DNA of 64,000 bases from Methylobacterium sp. FF17 (GCF_025813715.1 NZ_CP107532.1:4728001-4792000); one strand, 5' to 3'; counted from the first letter of the stretch, positions 7,711 to 17,636 are shown. Numbers and translations: made by a program. The notes: generated by a model not told the origin, from the letters alone.

Positions 7711-8879
7711 CGGACCCGGCCGGGATCGCACCGTCCGCGCCGGGCCGCGCCCACCCGCCGGTCGCCCCCTTGCGCGCGCTGACGGCCCTGCGCTTCGTGG
7801 CCGCCGCCTACGTCCTGGTGTTCCACTACGCCCGGTTCTTCTTCCCCGAGGCCGCGATCCCGGCCCCGATCGGGCTCGGCTATTCCGGGGTGACGTTCTT
7901 CTTCCTGCTCTCGGGCTTCATCCTGGCCTACAACTACCACGCGGTGGACCTGCGCGAGCCCGGCGCCCGCGCCCGCTTCCGCCGGGCGCGGGTGGCCCGG
8001 GTCTATCCCGTCTACCTGCTCTCCCTGGCCCTCGCCCTGCCATGGCTCGCCGCCTGGGTGGCGAAATCGGCGCCCCCCCTGCAGGGGCTGATGGCCGCGA
8101 GCGCGGTGCTGGCACCGCTCGGCCTGCACGCCTGGGTGCCGGGCGCGGCCTGCGCGCTGAACTGCCCGAGCTGGTCGGTCTCGGTGGAGCTGGTCTTCTA
8201 CGCCCTGTTCCCCGTCCTGCTGCCGCTCGCCCTGCGGACACCCGGCCGCACCGCCGCCCTCACCCTGGCGGCCTGGGGCGCCCTCGCCGCCGCGGCGAGC
8301 CTCGCCTTCGCGCGCTACGCCCCCGGTGCGTCGCTGATCGACCCGACGGGCACGGGACCGGTGCTGCTCGCGCAGGCGATCAAGTACAACCCCCTGCTGC
8401 GCCTGCCGGAATTCGTCGCCGGCCTCCTCCTCTACGCGGCCTCGCGGCGGGTCCGGATACCGACCGGCGGCCTCCTCGGGCTGGCGGCGCTCGCCGCCCT
8501 CGGACTGGTCGCGGCCGCCCCCCACCTGCCGGAGGTGGTCCTTCACAACGGCCTCACGGCGCTGGCCTGGGCCCCCCTGATCCTGGCCGGGGCGCAGATG
8601 CGCTCCGGCCCCCTGGTGGCGCCGGGATTCGTCTTCCTCGGCCGGATCTCCTTTGCCCTCTACCTCATCCATGCGCCGGCCTACGCCCTGGTGAACAGCC
8701 TCGACCGGGCCGCCCTCGGCGGCCGGCTCCGGGACCTGCCCTGGCTCGGGGCGGGTCTCGCCGCCGCCCTCGCCCTGGGCTTCAGCGTCGCGCTGCACCG
8801 CCTCGTCGAGGAGCCGGCGCGCCGGCGCATCCTGCGGGCGGGCGGGCCGGCGCGCGAACCCGCGCCCGCCTCACCGTGA
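7707..8879 (+). CDS. Acyltransferase family 3 membrane protein
   Basis: A 390-residue protein starting at GTG 7707 within a GTGA overlap with the preceding stop. It has the acyltransferase-3 signatures LRALTALRFVAAAYVLVFHY, with the conserved catalytic His, and GYSGVTFFFLLSGFILAYNY, then about ten membrane segments. Such enzymes O-acylate sugars of exopolysaccharides or lipids using cytoplasmic acyl donors. Position between a polymerase/ligase and a second acyltransferase indicates decoration of the same surface polysaccharide. Confidence 0.9.
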   Translation: MTDPAGIAPSAPGRAHPPVAPLRALTALRFVAAAYVLVFHYARFFFPEAAIPAPIGLGYSGVTFFFLLSGFILAYNYHAVDLREPGARARFRRARVARVYPVYLLSLALALPWLAAWVAKSAPPLQGLMAASAVLAPLGLHAWVPGAACALNCPSWSVSVELVFYALFPVLLPLALRTPGRTAALTLAAWGALAAAASLAFARYAPGASLIDPTGTGPVLLAQAIKYNPLLRLPEFVAGLLLYAASRRVRIPTGGLLGLAALAALGLVAAAPHLPEVVLHNGLTALAWAPLILAGAQMRSGPLVAPGFVFLGRISFALYLIHAPAYALVNSLDRAALGGRLRDLPWLGAGLAAALALGFSVALHRLVEEPARRRILRAGGPAREPAPASP

Positions 8880-10738
8880 CCTACCGCCCCGACATCGACG
8901 GCCTGCGCGCCCTGGCGGTGCTCGCGGTCCTGGCCTTCCATGCGGGAATTCCGGGCTTCGGGGGCGGCTTCGTCGGGGTCGACGTGTTCCTCGTTATCTC
9001 CGGCGCCATCATCACCGCGCGGATCCGCGCCGAGGTGGAGGCCGGGCACTTCTGCGTGGCGGGGTTCTACGAGCGGCGGATCCGGCGCATCCTGCCGATG
9101 CTCGCCGCCACGATCCTCGCCAGCGCCCTCGCCGCCGCCGTCCTGCTGCCCGCAGAGGCGCGGACCGACCTCGCCCGCAGCCTCGCCGCCGCCGCCGGCT
9201 TCGTCTCGAACCTCTATTTCTGGAAGACCTCGGGCTACTTCGACGTCGCCGCCCAGACCCGCCCCCTGCTCCACACCTGGTCGCTCTCCCTGGAGGAGCA
9301 GTTCTACCTCGTCGTCCCGCTCCTGCTGCCGGTGCTGCTGCACCGGTTCCCCCGCCGGGCGGTCGCCCTCCTGCTCCTGGGGGCCCTGGCCTCGTTCGGG
9401 CTCAGCCTCTGGCTCACCGCGCGCGCGCCGACGACGAGCTTCTACCTGCTGCCGACCCGGGCCTGGGAACTCCTCCTCGGGAGCCTCCTCGCCTTCGCAC
9501 GGCCCGGCGCGATCCGGGCGCCGGCCCTACGCGAGGCACTCGCGGCGGCCGGGCTCGCGCTGATCCTGGTGCCGGTGCTCGCCTATGACGAGGCGACCCC
9601 CTTCCCCGGCCTCGGCGCCGTGCCGCCCTGCCTCGGGGCGGCGCTGGTCATCCTCGCCGGCGCGTCCGGCCCGAGCCGCGTCGGCGCCCTGCTCGCGGCC
9701 CGCCCCTGCGTCGCGGTCGGGCTCGTCTCCTATGCCCTCTACATGGTGCACTGGCCGCTGATCGTGTTCACGCGCTACGCCCTGCTGCGCGAGCCCGAGG
9801 GCCTGGAGACCGTGGCGCTGCTCGCCGCCTGCGGCGCCCTCGCCTATGCGGGCTGGCGCTGGATCGAGACGCCGTTCCGGCGCCCGGCGCAGGCCCTGCC
9901 CCGGGCCGTCCTGTTCCGCCGGACCGGGGCCGCCCTGGCCGGGTGCCTCGCCCTCGGCCTCGCGGCCGGGTTCGGGGCGCCCCCCGCCGGCCCGGCCGGG
10001 ACGCCGCTCGCCGGCCTGGAACGCGAGGGCTGGCGGGGCGGGCGCTGCTTCCTCGAGGATCAGGATCCCGCCGCCTGGGCCGGCGAGGCCTGCCGGATCG
10101 CCGCCGGTACCGGGCGCACCGCCCTGCTCTGGGGCGATTCCTTCGCCGCCCATTACGTGCCGGGCCTGGCGCGGCATGCCGGGGACCTCAGCCACGACAT
10201 CCTGCAATACACCGCCGCCGGCTGCCCGCCGCTCCTCGACCACCGGTCCCGCGCCCGGCCGACCTGCGCCGCCTTCAACGCCCGCCTGCCCGAGGTGATC
10301 CGCGCCTACGGGGTCAGCCAAGTCATCCTCGCCGCGCGCTGGGACCTCGTGCCGCCCCACGCGCTGGCGACCCTGCCCGACACCCTGGCACGCCTGCGGG
10401 CGGCGGGGGTCGCGGTCTCGCTCATCGGCCCCTCGCCGCTCTTCGCCTTCGACGTGGGGCTCCTCGGCGCGCGCGGCGCCGGAACCCGGGACGACGGCTC
10501 GGCCGCCTGGTTCGCCCGGTCCGGGCACCGCGCCGCCGAGACCCTGCGGGCCCTGGCGCCGGAGGTGGGCTTCGCCGACCCCGAGGCCTTCTTCTGCGCC
10601 GGCCCCCTCTGCCGCTACCGCACGGACGGCAGCGACCTGTTCGTCGATTACGGACACCTCTCGCAGGCGGGCAGCGACCGGGCGGTGCGGGCCTATTTCC
10701 CCCTGCTCCGACCCCAGCGGGCCTCCCTGGCGCCCTGA
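8876..10738 (+). CDS. Acyltransferase 3-SGNH fusion (OafA/YrhL type)
   Basis: A 620-residue protein from GTG 8876, again overlapping the previous stop as GTGA. Residues 1-340 are an acyltransferase-3 membrane domain (YRPDIDGLRALAVLAVLAFH, VGVDVFLVISGAIIT, LSLEEQFYLVVP). After a linker, residues about 400-610 form a periplasmic SGNH domain with the nucleophile motif LLWGDSFAAHY and the C-terminal D-x-x-H (DYGHLSQAGS). OafA-type fusions O-acetylate O-antigen or exopolysaccharide, the SGNH part completing transfer in the periplasm. It is the third gene of the coupled polysaccharide operon. Confidence 0.92.
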   Translation: MTYRPDIDGLRALAVLAVLAFHAGIPGFGGGFVGVDVFLVISGAIITARIRAEVEAGHFCVAGFYERRIRRILPMLAATILASALAAAVLLPAEARTDLARSLAAAAGFVSNLYFWKTSGYFDVAAQTRPLLHTWSLSLEEQFYLVVPLLLPVLLHRFPRRAVALLLLGALASFGLSLWLTARAPTTSFYLLPTRAWELLLGSLLAFARPGAIRAPALREALAAAGLALILVPVLAYDEATPFPGLGAVPPCLGAALVILAGASGPSRVGALLAARPCVAVGLVSYALYMVHWPLIVFTRYALLREPEGLETVALLAACGALAYAGWRWIETPFRRPAQALPRAVLFRRTGAALAGCLALGLAAGFGAPPAGPAGTPLAGLEREGWRGGRCFLEDQDPAAWAGEACRIAAGTGRTALLWGDSFAAHYVPGLARHAGDLSHDILQYTAAGCPPLLDHRSRARPTCAAFNARLPEVIRAYGVSQVILAARWDLVPPHALATLPDTLARLRAAGVAVSLIGPSPLFAFDVGLLGARGAGTRDDGSAAWFARSGHRAAETLRALAPEVGFADPEAFFCAGPLCRYRTDGSDLFVDYGHLSQAGSDRAVRAYFPLLRPQRASLAP

Positions 10739-10856
10739 GGCGCCGACCCCGCGATCCGGCCGTTCCCTGTCAGCGGATGTTCAGGACGCCCCTGGCAGGT
10801 TTCGGGGGTCCGGCCCGCGAGGCCGGATTCGGACATCAGCAGAAGGTCATGGTTCC

Positions 10857-11177
10857 ATGCCCGTGAAATCGCTCGTGGCGGCCCTCGCCGTCGCCGGCGG
10901 CGTCAGCCTCGCCCCCGCCGCCCACGCCGCACCGATCGCTCCGGCCCAGCCCCTGGCGGGCGCGGCCGTCGAGACCGTCGCCTATGGGTGCGGCCCCGGC
11001 TTCATTCCGAACCGGTTCGGCTATTGCCGGCCGATGGGCCGCCCCGTCTACGGCCCCCGCGCCTTCTACGGGCCCAGGCCCTTCTACGGACCGCGTCCCT
11101 TCTATGGACCGCCCCCGTTCTACGGGCCGCGCCACGGCTATTACCGCCCGCGCCCGCTCTACGGGCCGTACTTCTAG
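10857..11177 (+). CDS. Secreted GCG-type prefix plus FYGPRP-repeat protein
   Basis: A 106-residue protein with a Sec signal peptide ending near AHAA (residues 1-24). A short Cys-containing prefix, GCGPGFIPNRFGYCRP, precedes low-complexity repeats: FYGPRP or close variants about five times, then YRPRPLYGPYF. The prefix resembles the GCG_CRPN prefix-to-repeats domain seen in small secreted proteins of Methylobacterium and relatives; function is unknown. The repeats come from 18-bp tandem units at about 11069-11140. Aromatic/proline-rich composition suggests an extracellular or envelope structural peptide, which is inference. Confidence 0.75.
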   Translation: MPVKSLVAALAVAGGVSLAPAAHAAPIAPAQPLAGAAVETVAYGCGPGFIPNRFGYCRPMGRPVYGPRAFYGPRPFYGPRPFYGPPPFYGPRHGYYRPRPLYGPYF

Positions 11178-11291
11178 GATCGGACCGGACCGGGCGGCCC
11201 CGCGCCGCCCGCGTCATTTGGTGTCGGCGCCGGACGGGGCCGGAAGGACTAGGAGCGGGCCCCTCCGCGAATGCCGCGACGGGGAGCCCCC

Positions 11292-13115
11292 ATGCGCGCC
11301 AACCTCCTGCCCGGTCGTCTCTTCGGCCCCTTCGGTCTTTTCGGCCTCTCCGGCCTCTTGGGTATCCTGGTCTTCTTCGGGATCCTGGCGGGCGGGCCCG
11401 GGCCGGCCCGGGCCGAGCCGGTGCTGCCCACCCTCGACGCCGCCAACACCCGCTACTCCGCCCTCGACCGGATCACCGCCGACAATGTCGGCCGCCTCCA
11501 GGTCGCCTGGACCTTCTCCACCGGGGCCTTGCGCGGCCACGAGGGCGCCCCCCTGGTGGTCGACGGGGTGATGTACGTCCACACGCCCTTCCCCAACACC
11601 GTCACCGCCCTGGACCTCGACCACGAGGGCCGCATCCTGTGGCGCTACGAACCGAAGCAGGACCCGGGCGTCCAGGCCCTCCTGTGCTGCGACACGGTCC
11701 ATCGCGGCCTCGCCTATGCGGACGGCGCCCTCCTCCTGCAGCTCGCCGACACCACCCTGGTCTCCCTCGACGCGAAGACCGGCCGGGTGAACTGGTCGGT
11801 GCGCAACGGCGACCCGGCCCGGGGCGAGACCAACACCGCCGCCGTCCTGCCGGTGAAGGGCAAGGTCCTGGTCGGCCTGTCGGGGGGCGAGTTCGGGGTG
11901 CAGTGCCACGTCACCGCCTACGACGCGCGGAGCGGGGCCCGGCTCTGGCGCGCCACCGCGACGGGCACCGATGCGGAGATGCGGGTCGACCCCGAGCGGA
12001 CCACGTCCCTCGGCAGGCCCATCGGCCGGGATTCCTCGCTGAAGAGCTGGGAGGGCGACCAGTGGCGGACCGGCGGCGCCTGCGCCTGGGGCTGGTTCGC
12101 CTACGACGCGGCCCTCGACCTCGTCTATTACGGCACCGGCAACCCCTCGACCTGGAACCCGGCGCAGCGCCCCGGCGACAACCGCTGGTCGGCCTCGATC
12201 GTGGCCCGCGATCCCGACACGGGGATCGCCCGCTGGCTCTACCAGATGACGCCCCACGACCAGTGGGACTACGACGGCGTCAACGAGATGATCCTCACCG
12301 ACCAGGCGGTCGACGGCGTCACCCGCCCGCTCCTCACCCATTTCGACCGCAACGGCTTCGCCTACACGCTGGATCGCGCCACCGGCGAACTCCTGGCCGC
12401 CCGGAAATTCGACCGCGCGGTGAACTGGGCCAGCCATGTGGACCTCGACCGGGCCTCGCCGGGCTACGGCCGCCCGGTGCTCGACCCGCGCTACGCGCCC
12501 GAGGCCACCGGCGAGGACGAGACCACCACGGGCATCTGCCCCGGCGCCATCGGGGCCAAGAACCAGCAGCCGGCCGCCTACTCGCCGCGCACACGGCTGT
12601 TCTACGTGCCGACCAACCACATCTGCATGGATTATGAGCCCTTCCGGGTCTCCTACACGCCCGGCCTGCCCTATGTCGGCGCCACCGTGAGCCTGCGCCC
12701 GGCCCCGGACGATCCCCGCACCGGCACCCTGACCGCCTGGGACGGGGTGAAGGGGGGCATCGCCTGGTCGATCCCCGAGCCGTTCTCGGTCTGGTCCGGG
12801 GTGCTCGCCACCGCCGGGGACGTGGTGTTCTACGGAACCCTCGAGGGCTATCTGAAGGCCGTCGACGCGCGCTCGGGCCGCGAACGCTACCGGTTCAAGA
12901 CGCCGTCCGGCATCGTCGGCAACGTCACCACCTACACGCATCGGGGCCGGCAATACGTCGCCGTGCTCTCGGGGGTCGGCGGCTGGGCCGGGATCGGCCT
13001 GGCGGCGGGCCTCACCGATCCCAACGACGGCGCCGGCGCGGTCGGCGGCTACGCCGCCCTCTCCCGCTACACCGCGCTCGGGGGCCAGCTCACCGTGTTC
13101 GCCCTGCCCGAGTGA
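11292..13115 (+). CDS. PQQ-dependent alcohol dehydrogenase, XoxF-like (lanthanide type)
   Basis: About 607 residues from ATG 11292, which has GGGAG five bases upstream; an ATG at 11271 is in frame but poorly spaced. A signal peptide ends near GPARA, giving a periplasmic enzyme. Eight-bladed propeller hallmarks: adjacent cysteines [10 protein letters not shown] that form the disulfide stacked on PQQ, and W-docking repeats. Metal ligands of the XoxF kind are visible: Glu in SGGEFGV, Asn in GTGNPSTW, catalytic Asp and the extra Asp of DYD at 12267-12275, where calcium MxaF enzymes have Ala in place of the second Asp. The last 100 residues ([27 protein letters not shown]) are strongly XoxF-like. 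No xoxG/xoxJ genes are adjacent, so its cytochrome partner must be elsewhere. Confidence 0.9.
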   Translation: MRANLLPGRLFGPFGLFGLSGLLGILVFFGILAGGPGPARAEPVLPTLDAANTRYSALDRITADNVGRLQVAWTFSTGALRGHEGAPLVVDGVMYVHTPFPNTVTALDLDHEGRILWRYEPKQDPGVQALLCCDTVHRGLAYADGALLLQLADTTLVSLDAKTGRVNWSVRNGDPARGETNTAAVLPVKGKVLVGLSGGEFGVQCHVTAYDARSGARLWRATATGTDAEMRVDPERTTSLGRPIGRDSSLKSWEGDQWRTGGACAWGWFAYDAALDLVYYGTGNPSTWNPAQRPGDNRWSASIVARDPDTGIARWLYQMTPHDQWDYDGVNEMILTDQAVDGVTRPLLTHFDRNGFAYTLDRATGELLAARKFDRAVNWASHVDLDRASPGYGRPVLDPRYAPEATGEDETTTGICPGAIGAKNQQPAAYSPRTRLFYVPTNHICMDYEPFRVSYTPGLPYVGATVSLRPAPDDPRTGTLTAWDGVKGGIAWSIPEPFSVWSGVLATAGDVVFYGTLEGYLKAVDARSGRERYRFKTPSGIVGNVTTYTHRGRQYVAVLSGVGGWAGIGLAAGLTDPNDGAGAVGGYAALSRYTALGGQLTVFALPE

Positions 13116-13215
13116 GGCTTGACTGGCGATAGGTCCCGCCTCCCGACGCAGCGACCGGGGGCGGCCGGGCCTCGACCCGGCGCGCCCCACGACGCTTCGG
13201 CCGTCCGCGATGGCC

Positions 13216-14901
13216 TCAGGCGGCCCGGACCATCGCCAGGAACCGCACGACCTCGGTGTTGAGGTGCACGGAGTCCCGCGAGAGTTCCGACGCGGAGGCC
13301 AGGACGAGGTTGGCAGCCGCTCCGGTCTCCTCGGCGGCGCTGGCCACGCCCGCGATGTTGCCCGTCACCTCGCCGGTGCCCGTCGCGGCCTGGGACACGT
13401 TGCGGACGATCTCCTGGGTGGCCGCCCCCTGCTCCTCCACCGCCGCCGCGATGGTCGTGGCCACGGCGTCGATGTCGCGGATGCGCGCGGTGATCACGGC
13501 GATGGCCGAGACGGCCTGACCGGTAGCCCCCTGCATCTGCGTGATCTGCTCGGAGATCTCGCTGGTCGCCCGCGCGGTCTGGCTCGCCAGTTCCTTCACC
13601 TCCGTGGCCACCACCGCGAAGCCGCGCCCGGCTTCGCCGGCGCGCGCCGCCTCGATGGTGGCGTTGAGCGCCAGCAGGTTCGTCTGGTTCGCGATGTTCG
13701 AGATCAGGCCGACGACGTCGCCGATGCGGCTGGCGGCCTGGCTCAGGGTCTGGACGAGGGCGCCGGTCTGGTCGGCCTCCACGACGGCGTGCTGCGCGAG
13801 GTCGGCCGATCCGCTCACCTGGCGGCCGATCTCCTGGACCGAAACCCCGAGTTCCTCGGCGGCGGCCGCCACGGTGCTGACGTTGACGGCGGCCTCCTCG
13901 GCGGCGGCGGCCACGGTGGTGGACTGGTTCGCGGTCTCGGTGGCGGTGGCGCTCATGGCCTGGGCCGTCGTCTGCAACGCGGTGGCCGAGGACGACACCC
14001 GGTCGACGATTCCGCTGACCGCCGCCTCGAAGGCGTCCGCCATCTGACGCATGCCGAGCTTGCGCTGCTCCTCCGCCGCCAGGCGCGCCTGGAGCGTCTC
14101 GGCTTCCACGGCGCGGGCCTGGATCATGCCGTCCTTGAACACCTGCACGGCGCCCGCCATCGACCCGACTTCGTCACGGCGATCCTGGAGTGCGATCTCG
14201 GTGGTGACATCGCCCGAGGCCAACCGGGCCATGATGCCCGTCAGGCGCGCGATCGGGCGGGTGATGCCGACCATGCCCACGGCGATCGCCACGATCATCC
14301 CGAGAGCGACGCCCAGCGCACCCGTCACGATCAGGGCCAAGCGCGTCGCATCGGTCTGCCGGGTCAGATCGTCGGAGGCATTGGCCACGAATTTCTCGAG
14401 ATCTTCGGCCATGTCGGCACCGGATTGGGTCAGACGCGTGAAGATCGGGTCGATCCTGACGTGGACCAGATCCAGGGCCTCGGCGTTCTGGTTCCTGCGC
14501 GCCAGGTTCCGGACCTCGGTGATCTGGTGGAGATAGGTCTCGACCTGGGCCGATTGATCGGACAGCCGCGCGGCGAAGGTGGGTGCCTTCTCCGGAATGG
14601 TCTTGATCAGGGCCCTGAGTGTCGTGGCGGTGGCGTCGAACTGCGCGGAAGCGCTGTCCATCTGCTTTTCGTCCGTCTCAGCGACCAGTCTGTACACGTT
14701 GTAATTGAGCTCGACAACGAGTCGATTGACCCGGCGCAGACTGGCAATCGCACGCGTTTCCCGCAGGATGAACAGGCTGTAGGCGTCGTCGATTGCTGTC
14801 ATGCGCGACTGCCCATACCAGACGAGGCCGCCGACGATCACGCCCATGAGAGAAATTACCGCCAGGATCTTATGGATAATTTTGATATTTCCGAGTTTCA
14901 T
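13216..14901 (-). CDS. Methyl-accepting chemotaxis protein
   Basis: A 561-residue receptor: TM1 about residues 10-30, a periplasmic four-helix-bundle ligand domain, TM2 about 190-210, HAMP ([19 protein letters not shown]), then a long signalling coiled coil with the CheA/CheW hairpin tip [33 protein letters not shown], given here in part as [20 protein letters not shown]. There is no C-terminal CheR-binding pentapeptide. It faces convergently toward the XoxF-like gene; a role in sensing a related substrate is only a possibility. The ligand cannot be predicted. Confidence 0.94.
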   Translation of the reverse strand: MKLGNIKIIHKILAVISLMGVIVGGLVWYGQSRMTAIDDAYSLFILRETRAIASLRRVNRLVVELNYNVYRLVAETDEKQMDSASAQFDATATTLRALIKTIPEKAPTFAARLSDQSAQVETYLHQITEVRNLARRNQNAEALDLVHVRIDPIFTRLTQSGADMAEDLEKFVANASDDLTRQTDATRLALIVTGALGVALGMIVAIAVGMVGITRPIARLTGIMARLASGDVTTEIALQDRRDEVGSMAGAVQVFKDGMIQARAVEAETLQARLAAEEQRKLGMRQMADAFEAAVSGIVDRVSSSATALQTTAQAMSATATETANQSTTVAAAAEEAAVNVSTVAAAAEELGVSVQEIGRQVSGSADLAQHAVVEADQTGALVQTLSQAASRIGDVVGLISNIANQTNLLALNATIEAARAGEAGRGFAVVATEVKELASQTARATSEISEQITQMQGATGQAVSAIAVITARIRDIDAVATTIAAAVEEQGAATQEIVRNVSQAATGTGEVTGNIAGVASAAEETGAAANLVLASASELSRDSVHLNTEVVRFLAMVRAA

Positions 14902-15473
14902 TTCATCAGACTCCCGCCGGGATCGCCGAATTTGACAACATATCTGTAGAAATGATCGATTAAATTATTGATAAAACCAGTACCTCCCCTATAAGGCTGT
15001 ACCTCTGCCAATTTATCCCGAATCCAAAGCGGAGATCACACGGCTATCCTCGCTCTTTCTGGTGGATGGCCCGGCCAAGACTGGTGTGAGGCGCCTGCCG
15101 CCCGCGCGGATGGAGCATCGCCGCATCCGTTGCAATCCGGCCATTCCGAGAGCGGTTCTCGCAGGTGCGGATAGCCCGGGCCCGTCCCCCGAAAGCCCCT
15201 CGCCTCCCCTCCGGCGGCACGCCGTCCTTCCCCACCGCAGGTTGTCTCGAGCCTGACGCCGGCGGCGGCTCCGGACGGCCCGCCTCCGCCTGCGGCCGGC
15301 CTCCCCGGAGAGGGGCGGGACGCCTGGAACCGTGACGAGACCGGCCGGATCGGGGCCGACCCGCGCGACGGAGAGGCGGCCGCCGTCCGCCGGCCCTCAC
15401 GGGATCCGACCGATGGGCCGGGGGCCGTCGAGACCCCGTGCCGGACCGTCCGGGACGGCCCGAACGGCAGGCC
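14902..15473. other. Intergenic region, MCP promoter side
   Basis: 572 bp without a convincing gene. The first 110 bp next to the chemoreceptor start (14920-15030) are AT-rich for this genome and should carry its promoter. The remainder is GC-rich with only short, compositionally shadow-like frames. No RNA or repeat was recognised. Confidence 0.5.
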
Positions 15474-15953
15474 TCAATCCGGATCCTCGTCCTCCTCCAC
15501 CGGGGCGTAGACCGCCTCGCCGAGGCGCTTCAGGGGACCGCCGGGCCCCGAGCGCTTCCACAGGCGGGTGTTGAGGGCCGCCACCGGATCGTGGCCGGGA
15601 AGTTCGAAGCCGAGGGCCGTGAGGCCCTGCAGGATCTCGCCCGCATGGAGCGGCCGGCCGGCCTCGTGCAGCAGGTTGACCGCCGCCGCCACGAGGGCGC
15701 GCCCGTGCCGGCGCGCCGCCACGAGATCCTCGCCCGCCCGGGCGGGTTCGGCGGGGCCGGGCAGCGGCCCCAGGGCGGCGGGCGGGGTCTCGGGCTCAGG
15801 CCCGGACGGGGCTTCCGGCATTGGGGCGGCCCGGCCCAGGCGCCGGCCGAGCTCGAGATAGAGCTGGTGCTCGGCGATGGCGCGGTCGAGCTCGTCCCGG
15901 CGGCGGCGCAGGTCGCGCAGGGCCGCCTCGGCCTCGATTTCGGACAGGAACAC
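15474..15953 (-). CDS. Small protein with coiled coil and C-terminal HARE-HTH-like winged helix
   Basis: A 159-residue protein. Residues 1-40 form a charged helix (EIEAEAALRDLRRRRDELDR), residues 45-80 are Pro/Ala-rich linker, and residues 85-150 read AVNLLHEAGRPLHAGEILQG followed by NTRLWKR and LGEAVYAPVEE, a pattern resembling HARE-HTH/winged-helix domains that link DNA-associated machineries. It is 117 bp downstream of the RepA-type gene on the same strand and may be part of that replication module. Family assignment is tentative; no specific function can be given. Confidence 0.6.
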   Translation of the reverse strand: MFLSEIEAEAALRDLRRRRDELDRAIAEHQLYLELGRRLGRAAPMPEAPSGPEPETPPAALGPLPGPAEPARAGEDLVAARRHGRALVAAAVNLLHEAGRPLHAGEILQGLTALGFELPGHDPVAALNTRLWKRSGPGGPLKRLGEAVYAPVEEDEDPD

Positions 15954-16042
15954 GGCACCCCCACGGACGGTGTCTGGATCGGGCGATTATTCCGTCCGAT
16001 ATTCCATGGGGTCGGCGCCGCAGCAAGGCATCTTCCGCGATT

Positions 16043-16065
16043 TATTCCTTCTAATCGAAGGAATA
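16043..16065. promoter_or_regulatory. Perfect 9-bp inverted repeat between repA-type gene and downstream gene
   Basis: TATTCCTTC and GAAGGAATA flank a five-base loop in a conspicuously AT-rich patch just after the RepA stop codon. It could be a hairpin in the transcript or an operator for the downstream gene. The stem is too AU-rich for a typical intrinsic terminator in this genome and has no U-tract. Confidence 0.5.
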
Positions 16066-16070
16066 TACCG

Positions 16071-17285
16071 TCAGCCGGACACGGCGGCGGCCCGACGCGG
16101 CAGCTTGGCCCCGCGCGGGGGGATCATCAGGGTGCTCGGGTCGGCGGGCTGGAGCAGCATGCCGTTGTCGTCGAGGCGGATCGGCAGCTTCGGGAACACC
16201 TCCTGCAGGTGGGCCAGATCCGCCTTGAAGGCCTGCCGGAAGCTGCGGATGCTGGCATTGTCGGCCCCGAACTGCTTGTGCAGGTTGTCCCAGGTGAGGC
16301 GTAAGGGCCGCTGCAGGGCGCGCAGCCGGTAGCCGACCCAGAACAGGAGGTCGAGCTTGCGCGCCGAGCCCGAGAAGGCGCGGGCCGCGCGGATGTCCAC
16401 CGGCAGGGCGTGCTGGATCAGGTTGTCGTAGAAATCCTGGTGGAACTGCACGCTCTTCTGCCAGACCACCCCGTCGGCCCCCTGGGGCAGCCAGAGGTCG
16501 AGCTGGCGGAAGGGCGGCACGTTGAGGGTGCTGGCGCTGCCCGCCCCGTCCCAGAGGCCGATCTGCAGGGTGCAGGCGGCGAGCCGCGCGAGCTGCTCCT
16601 TGAACTGCCGGATGGTGCCGCGCTCGCCGCCGGTCACGGCGAAGCCCATCTCCTTCATGAAGCCCGACAGGCTGTCGGCCACCGCGATGGTGGGGCTGCG
16701 CTGGCGCACGGCCTCGGTGCAGAGGTGCAGGAGCACGAGGCGGGCCTTGGGCCCGTAGGGCAGGCCCTGGAACTCCATCTCGCCGGTGGCGGGGTTCTTC
16801 AGGCGCCCGGCCAGCAGGCTCAGGGAATTGCGGCCATATTCGCGAAAGAACTCGCGGGCGTCGCCGGGGTCGCGATAGGGCAGCCCGCAGAGCGCCAGCA
16901 CGGAATGGATGTGCTGCAGGTTCTCCGGGCCGGTGGGCTCGTTCTCGATGACCTCGCGCACGGCGTCGCGCCGGCGCTGATCGCGGCCCATGGCCTGGCG
17001 CCGGCCGACGACGGCGCCCCGCGCCGCGGCCTCCGCGTCCCGGGCCCGCTGCCGGTGCAGGATGGTGTTCGCGATGGTGGCGAACAGGAAGCTGCCCCGC
17101 GCGGCCTCCACCTCGGCGAGGAGATCGGCATCGCGGATACCCGCCACTACGTCCTCGATCCCCATGATCCCGGTGATGACCCTCGCGTGCCCAGATGCGG
17201 CCGATCCCCGGATCGGGCCGCGCCGCGACCATGCCCGATTCCCCGCCGCCGAGTCTCGGGCGACGGCGCCTCCGGGCGCGGTCAT
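16071..17285 (-). CDS. repA: Plasmid-type replication initiator RepA (RepA_C family)
   Basis: Up to 404 residues from ATG 17285; a second candidate start is ATG 17165 (MGIEDVVAGIRDADLL), where family similarity seems to begin. The core PTGPENLQHIHSVLALCGLP, then YGRNSLSLLAGRLKNPATGE, LPYGPKARLVLLHLCTEAV and SLSGFMKEMGF, fits the plasmid-encoded RepA (RepA_C) family of alpha- and gammaproteobacterial plasmids. Its upstream side carries six iterons and a DnaA box, the expected binding sites for initiation and autoregulation. Finding it among housekeeping genes is unusual and suggests an integrated or domesticated replicon, or a second initiation locus. Confidence 0.82.
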   Translation of the reverse strand: MTAPGGAVARDSAAGNRAWSRRGPIRGSAASGHARVITGIMGIEDVVAGIRDADLLAEVEAARGSFLFATIANTILHRQRARDAEAAARGAVVGRRQAMGRDQRRRDAVREVIENEPTGPENLQHIHSVLALCGLPYRDPGDAREFFREYGRNSLSLLAGRLKNPATGEMEFQGLPYGPKARLVLLHLCTEAVRQRSPTIAVADSLSGFMKEMGFAVTGGERGTIRQFKEQLARLAACTLQIGLWDGAGSASTLNVPPFRQLDLWLPQGADGVVWQKSVQFHQDFYDNLIQHALPVDIRAARAFSGSARKLDLLFWVGYRLRALQRPLRLTWDNLHKQFGADNASIRSFRQAFKADLAHLQEVFPKLPIRLDDNGMLLQPADPSTLMIPPRGAKLPRRAAAVSG

Positions 17286-17349
17286 CCCGGCTATCCACCG
17301 GCCGCACCTCGCGAAAACCGCCCGGGCGCGGGTGGGCGACGGCGCCCCG

Positions 17350-17532
17350 CGCAGAGTTCGATACGGGGTCGAATCCCGCCCTGTCCCCAGAGTTCACCGG
17401 CGCGGAGCCTTATCCACGCCGAACCCGATACGGCTGGACGCAGAATCCGATGCGCCGGGGCCGGCCGCCGACGCCGAATCCGATACGGGCGCACGCAGAG
17501 TTCGATACGGATCCACGCAGAGTTCGATACGC
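17350..17532. repeat. Six RepA iterons, consensus CGCMGARTYCGATACGG
   Basis: Seventeen-base copies start at 17350, 17417, 17439, 17472, 17494 and 17516. Copies at 17350 and 17494 are identical (CGCAGAGTTCGATACGG); the others differ at one to four positions, chiefly A/C at base 4 and GTT/ACC/ATC at bases 7-9. Start-to-start distances are 67, 22, 33, 22 and 22 bp, close to whole numbers of helical turns, so bound initiators would line up on one DNA face. Confidence 0.85.
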
Positions 17533-17584
17533 AACCACCCCGCAGGACACTGGAAAGATTGGGGTTTCGCCGCCCCCATATAAC

Positions 17585-17606
17585 TCTCAGAAATGACTCT
17601 CTGAGA
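17585..17606. promoter_or_regulatory. Inverted repeat TCTCAGA-N8-TCTGAGA
   Basis: A perfect 7-bp dyad in the AT-rich tract between the iterons and mazG. It may be an operator or part of the putative origin; no matching site was found elsewhere in the window. Confidence 0.4.
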
Positions 17607-17636
17607 ATCTCTTACTGATACCTTTCCTAAGGGTCC

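Noticed and set aside
15044..15400. A 118-codon minus-strand frame in the gap before the winged-helix gene
   Set aside because: Arg/Gly/Pro-rich without motifs or a ribosome site; probably a chance frame.
17350..17380. tRNA T-arm lookalike GGGGTCGAATCCCG
   Set aside because: No anticodon arm, D-arm or acceptor stem fits around it; it overlaps the first iteron.
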